Below, piece by piece: positions 7,587 to 11,544 of a DNA stretch of 11,544 bases; the first letter of the stretch is position 1, and the number at the start of each line of letters is the position of its first letter. This stretch comes from an uncultured Dehalococcoidales bacterium. GTDB lineage: Bacteria; Chloroflexota; Dehalococcoidia; UBA1151; UBA1328. The position numbers were made by a program, and so were the translations under genes. The notes under the pieces were generated by a model. It did not search any database. It was given only the letters and a program-made list of their open reading frames with translations, and was not told the origin of the DNA. Where the stretch lies: positions 1-11,544 of the forward strand of contig CAJQSP010000070.1 of assembly GCA_905614375.1 (NCBI GenBank), written 5' to 3'.

Positions 7587-9061
7587 AAACCTTGAACGAC
7601 AACCGACCTAATATTCTTTTGATAATGACCGATGAACACCGAGGCGATGCGCTCGGCATCGAAGGTCACCCCATCGTCGAAACGCCCTATCTAGACGCTT
7701 TAGCAACATCTGGAACGCACTTCACAGCCGGTTACAGCGCAACCCCGGTTTGCATTCCGGCACGTCGTACGTTGATGACCGGCACGAAAGCGTCGACTCA
7801 TGGCGTGTTCATGAACTATGCGACGCATCTGGATTTCCCGACGCTCCCCGGTGTTCTTTCGGCGGCTGGATATCAAACTCACCTCGTCGGCAAACTGCAT
7901 CTGTACCCAGCTCGCAAGAAATACGGCTTTGATTCGACCGATTGGGCAGACAACCCAGCCCAGCATGACACATCGGTGATCGATGACGATTACCAGATGT
8001 TCTTGCAAGAGCAGGGACTGTATGGTCCTGACATCGCCCGCGCTCACGGTGTCGACGAAAACGGATGGGTGGCTCGACCTTTCCACCTCGATGAAAGGTT
8101 CCACTTCACGAACTGGTGTGCCGAAAAGGCAATGCGATTCCTCGAACGGCGCGATCCGACCGCCCCTTTCTTCCTGAAGATGAGCATCCACGCACCTCAC
8201 GCTCCGTGTGCGCCTCCGCGCTACTACTTCGATAAGTACATGGCAATGGACATTCCAGAGCCAGCTGTCGCTGAATGGGCGAGAGTATTCGATGGTCCGC
8301 AAAGAGGCTTGTCAGTGAAATCGTGGCGAACAGCACTCGACCCGAAGGTAATGAAGCAATACATGGCTGGTTACTACGGGTCGATCGAACATGCGGACCA
8401 CCAGATCGGGCGAGTACTCAACCACGTTCCCGCGGACACGATCATCATCTTTACTTCTGACCATGGCGAAATGCTTGGTGATCACCAATGGATTAGAAAG
8501 CGTTCAGCTTTTGAGGGTTCAGCAAGAATTCCGTACATCTTCAAACTGCCGGATTCGATGGGGATTAATCAGGCAAAGCCGTCTGACAAGGTAGTCGAGC
8601 TGATGGACATCATGCCCACGGTTCTCGACGCGGTGGGTGTGGACATCCCGGAATCGGTGGATGGGGCTAGCTTGATGCCGTTGCTCAGAGATGAGGATGT
8701 CGTCTGGCGGGACTACATTCACGGTGAGTGCACTCCGATGGTGACGATCAACTCAGGAATGCAGTTCATCACCGACGGCAAGGAAAAGTACATCTACTAT
8801 CCAGGACGCGGTGAGGAACAGTTCTTTGATCTGGTGAATGATCCGGTCGAAATGAACAACCTGATCGATGATCCGGACTACTCGGAACGGGTTGAACTAA
8901 ATCGTGCTCGACTACTAAATGAACTTGATGGGCGACCCGAGAACTTTGTGGTAAACGGAGAGCTTCAGAAGCTTAATGGTCCCACTCCGGCGTTCCTGCC
9001 TGAGTATGAAAGAAGACCTGAGGAACCAGAAGCACGGAACATGGAAAGCCCTGTGTTCTGA
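7583..9061 (+). CDS. Sulfatase, formylglycine-dependent (COG3119)
   Basis: A 492-residue alkaline-phosphatase-superfamily sulfatase that hydrolyses sulfate esters. The ATG at 7583 puts RPNILLIMTDEH at the N-terminus as usual; an upstream TTG at 7511 would only add residues read out of frame from the lipoprotein leader. The active-site signature CIPAR (Cys57 to Arg61) fits CxPxR, so Cys57 would need oxidation to formylglycine by a maturase not in this window. Other landmarks are Asp17 (metal), Lys104 and His106 in GKLH, His203 in HAPH, and Asp293-His294 in TSDHGE (metal). The C-terminal FFDLVNDPVEMNNL segment is typical. Length is normal and the frame intact. It overlaps the upstream lipoprotein leader by 4 bases. 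The substrate (glycan, choline sulfate or other) cannot be read from the motifs. Confidence 0.95.
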   Translation: MKTLNDNRPNILLIMTDEHRGDALGIEGHPIVETPYLDALATSGTHFTAGYSATPVCIPARRTLMTGTKASTHGVFMNYATHLDFPTLPGVLSAAGYQTHLVGKLHLYPARKKYGFDSTDWADNPAQHDTSVIDDDYQMFLQEQGLYGPDIARAHGVDENGWVARPFHLDERFHFTNWCAEKAMRFLERRDPTAPFFLKMSIHAPHAPCAPPRYYFDKYMAMDIPEPAVAEWARVFDGPQRGLSVKSWRTALDPKVMKQYMAGYYGSIEHADHQIGRVLNHVPADTIIIFTSDHGEMLGDHQWIRKRSAFEGSARIPYIFKLPDSMGINQAKPSDKVVELMDIMPTVLDAVGVDIPESVDGASLMPLLRDEDVVWRDYIHGECTPMVTINSGMQFITDGKEKYIYYPGRGEEQFFDLVNDPVEMNNLIDDPDYSERVELNRARLLNELDGRPENFVVNGELQKLNGPTPAFLPEYERRPEEPEARNMESPVF

Positions 9062-9119
9062 TCTGAGTTGGCAGACCTAAATGAAATTGACCCTTCAACG
9101 AAGGAATGAGTGAGAACAA

Positions 9120-9215
9120 TTGCTACCTCAGAATAGGGACGAAACAGGTCGCTTCCTAGCAGGACAAAGCGGTAACCCCGGCGGGCTTCCACAGCTACAT
9201 CGACGCAAGAGGTAA
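9120..9215 (+). pseudogene. DUF5681-like N-terminal remnant (phage/island associated)
   Basis: A 31-codon stretch contains RDETGRFLAGQSGNPGG, close to the hallmark G-x-F-x-x-GQSGNPGGRPK of DUF5681 proteins, which are common in phages and integrated elements. The frame then degenerates and stops at 9213. No good ATG or ribosome binding site is seen; TTG at 9120 is the first possible start after a stop at 9111. It is best read as the first 30 or so residues of a decayed gene next to att copy 2. Confidence 0.6.
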
Positions 9216-9248
9216 CCCGATCAACAATATGTCCAGAGATTGAGGCTG

Positions 9249-9270
9249 GTTACAGTGAAGTTACAGTAAC
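9249..9270 (+). repeat. GTTACAGT tandem pair with palindrome
   Basis: GTTACAGTGAA is followed directly by GTTACAGTAAC, an 11-bp period. The second unit is an inverted repeat around a central A. Lying about 110 bp from the att core, it could be an accessory-factor or recombinase binding site. Confidence 0.4.
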
Positions 9271-9286
9271 GGACTATTAGAAAACC

Positions 9287-9370
9287 TCTGATAACGTCTG
9301 GTGCAAGTTTCAACGGCTACCAGTACGGAATGAACTTAGGAAATGGTCTGTCTGGTAACGTCTGAAACAA
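9287..9370 (+). repeat. TAACGTCTG direct repeats next to att copy 2
   Basis: Two 20-bp segments (9287-9306 and 9351-9370) agree at 16 positions, share TCTG-(A/G)-TAACGTCTG and end in CAA. The second stops 12 bases before the att core. Position and form suit arm-type integrase sites; that role is inference. Confidence 0.45.
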
Positions 9371-9381
9371 GGGTCGTCTAA

Positions 9382-9426
9382 TTTGCAAGCAGGAGGTAGA
9401 GGGTTCGAGTCCCTCAAGCTCCACCA
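9382..9426 (+). pseudogene. tRNA-Ala(TGC) 3' fragment, att scar copy 2
   Basis: Identical over its length to 5073-5117: anticodon loop TTTGCAA, 3' anticodon strand, T arm, acceptor strand and CCA. The preceding bases (GGGTCGTCTAA) have no tRNA-like 5' half. Similarity starts exactly at the anticodon loop, which points to that loop as the strand-exchange boundary. Confidence 0.87.
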
Positions 9427-9443
9427 AACTGGCGACAAACTGG

Positions 9444-9475
9444 AAAAGCCCTCGCAAAAATGCGGGGGCTTTTCT
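9444..9475 (+). terminator. Rho-independent terminator, copy 2
   Basis: Same 13-bp stem as at 5135-5164 (AAAAGCCCTCGCA with TGCGGGGGCTTTT) with an AAAA loop. It is part of the duplicated tRNA-Ala end. Confidence 0.83.
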
Positions 9476-9479
9476 GTTA

Positions 9480-9501
9480 GTTGACCCTAAGTTGACCCAA
9501 T
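9480..9501 (+). repeat. Tandem 11-bp repeat beside att copy 2
   Basis: GTTGACCCTAA (9480-9490) and GTTGACCCAAT (9491-9501) form a tandem pair at exactly the position that TTTGCACCAAT x2 occupies beside copy 1. Layout is conserved while the motif has changed. Confidence 0.65.
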
Positions 9502-9506
9502 AGCAC

Positions 9507-9849
9507 CAAATAAATGCCTTACAAAATGTCCTTTGTGTAACCCCGATCAACCCTAACTCGCTTCCTCCAGAACCCAGTCCACCGATGTTCAGCATCGCGG
9601 GAGCCGACTTCATCGCCTGACGGGTGTCCTAAGAGTGCCGAGGCAGACGATCTCTTGGCAGGTAGTGCCTTATCATCGCGGCGTTGTACCTTGTGGCTGG
9701 AACTGGGGACGGTTCTATCAGAACTCAGTGTTGATGCAGTTGAGGAGCTTGAGGAAACCGCAAAGTCATTTATGATATTGCGGGGTGCCGGTTACAGGAC
9801 ACTCATGGAAAAACAAATCCAAAATACTGCCAGGTAAGAATTCCACCAT
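9507..9849. other. Gene-poor stretch between att copy 2 and the amidohydrolase gene
   Basis: No recognisable gene. An open plus-strand frame of 60 codons (TTG 9655 to TAA 9837) encodes a peptide with a helical, acidic middle (VDAVEELEETAKSF). I do not recognise it; it may be a remnant, a small leader protein ending 12 bases before the next ATG, or noise. Antisense frames running back through the tRNA scar are not genes. A candidate promoter lies at 9749-9776. Confidence 0.5.
9749..9776 (+). promoter_or_regulatory. Candidate sigma70-type promoter for the amidohydrolase gene
   Basis: TTGAGG (9749-9754) and TATGAT (9771-9776) are separated by 16 bases and lie about 74 bases upstream of the ATG at 9850. 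Each box is one or two bases from consensus. It overlaps the weak 60-codon frame, so the two readings compete. Confidence 0.35.
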
Positions 9850-10695
9850 ATGACCAGATTTGACTTCGTCGATACCCACGTTCATTTTTACGATATGCAG
9901 CACCCCGAGCTGCTCTATGCTCACTGGCGCGACAAACTCCAGAGACTTGCCGAACGAAACTATCTCGCCGAGGACTATGTTGCCGAAACGCGTAACGCCA
10001 ACGTCACCAAGGCGGTTCACGTCCAGGCGGCGATCGGCAGCAAGGACCCGGTAAAGGAAACCGAGTGGCTTCAGACAGCGGCCGATCGCACGGGCTTCCC
10101 GCACGGGATCGTGGCCTATTCAGATCTGAGCGATCCCGACGTGGAGGCAGAACTTGAACGCCACTGTCAGTTCCCAAACATGCGTGGCGTACGCGACTTC
10201 TCACACGGCGACTATCTGGTGCGTTCTGACTTTCAACGCGGCTTCGCCTTACTCGAGAAATTTGACCTACGAGCCAGCATGAGTGTTCAGTGGCAAGATA
10301 TGGATAAGCTGCTGGACCTCGCAAGCAAATTCCCGAATATCACGATTGTCGTCGACCACACTGGGTCACCTACAGAGCGGAACCCGGAATACTTGGGAAA
10401 GTGGAAAAAGGGCATGGAAACCGTCGCTCAGGCGGACAACGTCCGTTGTAAAATCTCCGGCCTCGGCATGAGCGAGCCCAAATGGACAGCCGAGAGCATT
10501 CGGCCCTACGTCCTCCACTGCATAGAAACCTTCGGTGTTGAACGCAGTTTCTTTGGCTCCAACTGGCCCGTCGACTGGCTCTTCAGTACCTACGACTACT
10601 TGGTAGACGCCTACCACGAGATAACTGCCGACTTCACTGATGACGAACGAATTGCTCTCTTCTCGAAGACCGCGGAGACGATTTACAATATCTAG
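9850..10695 (+). CDS. Amidohydrolase-2 family hydrolase (COG3618-like)
   Basis: A 281-residue TIM-barrel metal-dependent hydrolase of the Amidohydro_2 family, the group that includes lactonases of sugar-acid and aromatic catabolism and decarboxylases of the ACMSD type. Motifs in order are DTHVH (residues 8-12, metal ligands), His57 in KAVHVQA, GIVAYSDL (86-93), RGVRDF (112-117), VVDHTGSP (167-174), KISGLG (201-206) and FGSNWPVD (235-242, the late Asp of the active site). Length is normal and it is cytoplasmic, with no signal peptide. The start is ATG at 9850; AGGT about 15 bases upstream is only a weak ribosome site. The ring-cleaved or lactone substrate cannot be decided. It stands alone, outside the att-bounded cassette, and its neighbours are fragments, so it may be the cargo of another insertion. 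Confidence 0.9.
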   Translation: MTRFDFVDTHVHFYDMQHPELLYAHWRDKLQRLAERNYLAEDYVAETRNANVTKAVHVQAAIGSKDPVKETEWLQTAADRTGFPHGIVAYSDLSDPDVEAELERHCQFPNMRGVRDFSHGDYLVRSDFQRGFALLEKFDLRASMSVQWQDMDKLLDLASKFPNITIVVDHTGSPTERNPEYLGKWKKGMETVAQADNVRCKISGLGMSEPKWTAESIRPYVLHCIETFGVERSFFGSNWPVDWLFSTYDYLVDAYHEITADFTDDERIALFSKTAETIYNI

Positions 10696-10714
10696 CGACT
10701 GCTTCGGCTTCTAG

Positions 10715-10936
10715 ACCAATTCACTAAAGCTCTTCTCACCCACACTAAGCCTGTTCCGTGGAGAGAACGCCAGCAACAGAGAACGTATGGAAGCAGCTAC
10801 TTGGTTAGCTGACAGGGGCTTTGGTAGACCTACGGTAGATATTGTCTTAGAACCTCCAGAAGATAGATGGTTCACTATCGACATAGGAGACCCACCAGCT
10901 ATGCGACCGAAGCCTAGTTCCATTCAGCTTGTGTGA
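10715..10936 (+). pseudogene. C-terminal remnant resembling DUF5681/terminase-type phage protein
   Basis: An open frame from just after TAG (10712-10714) to TGA (10934-10936). It includes NRERMEAATWLADRGFGRP, much like the (A/E)RxxAAxxLLDRGxGKP segment near the C-terminus of DUF5681 and related phage proteins. The first ATG is 10787, giving 49 residues ending KPSSIQLV. No upstream N-terminus is joined to it; an N-terminal DUF5681-like piece lies at 9120-9215, beyond att copy 2 and the amidohydrolase gene. It could also be a real small gene. Recognition rests on one motif. Confidence 0.45.
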
Positions 10937-10973
10937 TTTCTACCCCCCACCAATAGATTTCTTATAGTGCGTT

Positions 10974-10986
10974 GCGAGTATCGGCG
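10974..10986 (-). repeat. GCCGATAC-type motif, copy 3 (inverted)
   Basis: The minus strand reads CGCCGATACTCGC, one base different from 5021-5033. It lies about 40 bases upstream of the lipoprotein ATG at 11027. Confidence 0.3.
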
Positions 10987-11026
10987 CGTCCTTGAGCTGG
11001 CATAATCCCTACATGGAAAACACAAA

Positions 11027-11544
11027 ATGGTAAAGATACCGATGATCGTTCCAACAATTCTAGTGATGGTGATAGTTGCAATAGCGATATTCGGATCTTC
11101 ATGTTCATCTGGTGATAGTGATGGTGAAGATACTTTTTCGAAGATTACCGCGGATCAGACCTTTCGAGATCTCAGTAGTTTCGAAAAAGCACCTTTCAAA
11201 CTGATTAGAGAATACGACGTTTCCGCACTACCGATGGCAAACGCAGCATATATGGGTTATTTCACTCCACTTGATAGCGAACCAATCCAATATGAACTAC
11301 GAATTTATCCTGACCACGTGAGTGCAATTGAAAAAGGCGTTGAGTACGCGGAGGAAGTAACTGGAGAAGATGCACTGCTTCGATCTGATGACGTGCGTTG
11401 GGACGAGGGCACAAAAGATCGACGGGGTGGTGGTTTTCATAGACACGGTTTGACTCCGTTGTACGGTGATTACGCAGTGATCGGTAACGTGATCATGTTG
11501 TGCGAAGGACGTGATTCAACGCAGTCATTGAATCGATGCGAATC
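11027..11544 (+). CDS. Lipoprotein of unknown function, 3' end outside window
   Basis: ATG at 11027 begins a frame open to the window end (172 codons plus two bases). Residues 1-25 are a Lys3-containing, strongly hydrophobic signal peptide, with IFGSSC making Cys26 the likely lipidated residue. Gly at -3 is unusual for a lipobox. An acidic Ser/Gly/Asp stretch follows, then a soluble domain with QYELRIYPDH, GVEYAEEVTGEDA and YGDYAVIGNVIMLCEG. I do not recognise a named family, and the function is unknown. It is predicted to sit on the outer face of the cytoplasmic membrane. The codon pattern looks genuine, and an upstream ATG at 11013 stops after six codons, supporting 11027. Confidence 0.75.
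   Translation, partial: MVKIPMIVPTILVMVIVAIAIFGSSCSSGDSDGEDTFSKITADQTFRDLSSFEKAPFKLIREYDVSALPMANAAYMGYFTPLDSEPIQYELRIYPDHVSAIEKGVEYAEEVTGEDALLRSDDVRWDEGTKDRRGGGFHRHGLTPLYGDYAVIGNVIMLCEGRDSTQSLNRCE

Larger units (their letters stand above)
9062..9381. other. Gene-poor stretch left of att copy 2
   Basis: Apart from the DUF5681-like remnant, it holds short repeats only. GTTACAGT occurs at 9249-9256 and 9260-9267 (11-bp period), the second within the palindrome GTTACAGTAAC (9260-9270). A 20-bp pair sharing TAACGTCTG follows at 9287-9306 and 9351-9370. I see no intact gene. Confidence 0.6.
5073..9475. mobile_element. att-bounded genomic-island cassette, integrase decayed
   Basis: Two direct copies of a tRNA-Ala 3' fragment enclose about 4.3 kb of different-origin cargo: a propeller glycosidase-like gene, hsdR and integrase fragments, a lipoprotein leader plus sulfatase, and a DUF5681-like remnant. 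No intact integrase is present, so the cassette would be immobile by itself or mobilised in trans. Alternatively the scars mark two independent insertions with later deletions. The boundaries are those of the repeat, not experimentally defined ends. Confidence 0.6.
9382..9506 (+). repeat. Direct repeat copy 2 (att block)
   Basis: Counterpart of 5073-5197. The first 94 bp have one mismatch. The last 31 bp differ in sequence but keep the layout: 4-base spacer, two 11-mers, AGCAC. Confidence 0.9.
10696..11026. other. Spacer between the amidohydrolase and last lipoprotein genes
   Basis: It contains the DUF5681-like remnant and, at 10974-10986, an inverted copy of the GCCGATAC motif. I find no clear terminator hairpin or strong promoter. 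A six-codon ATG frame at 11013-11033 overlaps the lipoprotein start and is probably meaningless. Confidence 0.45.

Noticed and set aside
7700..8302. 200-codon minus-strand frame inside the sulfatase gene
   Set aside because: It lies wholly opposite a clearly conserved enzyme gene and its translation shows no recognisable motif.
9317..9613. Minus-strand 98-codon frame with LEGLEPSTSCLQ
   Set aside because: It is another antisense reading of the tRNA-Ala fragment and terminator; the upstream part shows no family features. It could preserve an integrase tail, but this cannot be supported.
10711..10923. 70-codon minus-strand frame after the amidohydrolase gene
   Set aside because: The plus strand of the same stretch gives a more protein-like, phage-type sequence; the minus reading has no motif.

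Overview
This looks like an accessory region of an uncultured, probably marine bacterium. The lipoprotein style, the enzyme set (sulfatase, COG3618-type amidohydrolase, beta-propeller glycosidase-like protein) and the PGF-pre-PGF-like domain would suit a Chloroflexota lineage such as SAR202. That assignment is inference only: no marker gene is present in the window.

Layout. (1) 79-5007 is a very large, AT-rich gene for a modular lipoprotein: lipobox, PGF-pre-PGF-like domain, Pro/Thr linker, PKD-like domain, LamG-like domain, parallel beta-helix, Fn3-like domain and CBM96/DNRLRE-like domain. (2) At 5073-5197 lies the 3' half of a tRNA-Ala(TGC) gene with its terminator and a tandem 11-bp repeat. 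The same block recurs in direct orientation at 9382-9506 (94 bp with one mismatch, then a diverged tail). Both copies lack a usable tRNA 5' half, so they look like attachment-site scars. (3) The 4.3 kb between them is a cassette. It holds a minus-strand beta-propeller glycosidase-like gene (5294-6862), a piece of type I restriction gene hsdR abutting the 3' end of a tyrosine integrase gene (about 6924-7420), a 44-codon lipoprotein leader (7452-7586) overlapping a sulfatase gene by 4 bases (7583-9061), and a DUF5681-like N-terminal remnant (9120-9215). (4) After the second scar come about 340 bp without a clear gene, an amidohydrolase-2 gene (9850-10695), a short ORF resembling the tail of a DUF5681-type protein (10715-10936), and a lipoprotein gene that runs off the window end (11027-11544).

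How it fits together. The region reads as a tRNA-Ala integration hotspot that has gained and lost elements repeatedly, leaving mobile-gene fragments between intact catabolic genes. The intact genes encode a surface-anchored, probably glycan-binding or glycan-cleaving beta-helix protein, a propeller glycosidase-like protein, a sulfatase and a lactonase-type amidohydrolase. Together they are consistent with use of sulfated polysaccharides or other sulfated organic matter. The points most worth a second look are the sulfatase start (a lipoprotein leader in the -1 frame ending in ATGA), the paired att scars whose adjoining 11-bp repeats keep their spacing but differ in sequence, and the unusual domain order of the giant lipoprotein.
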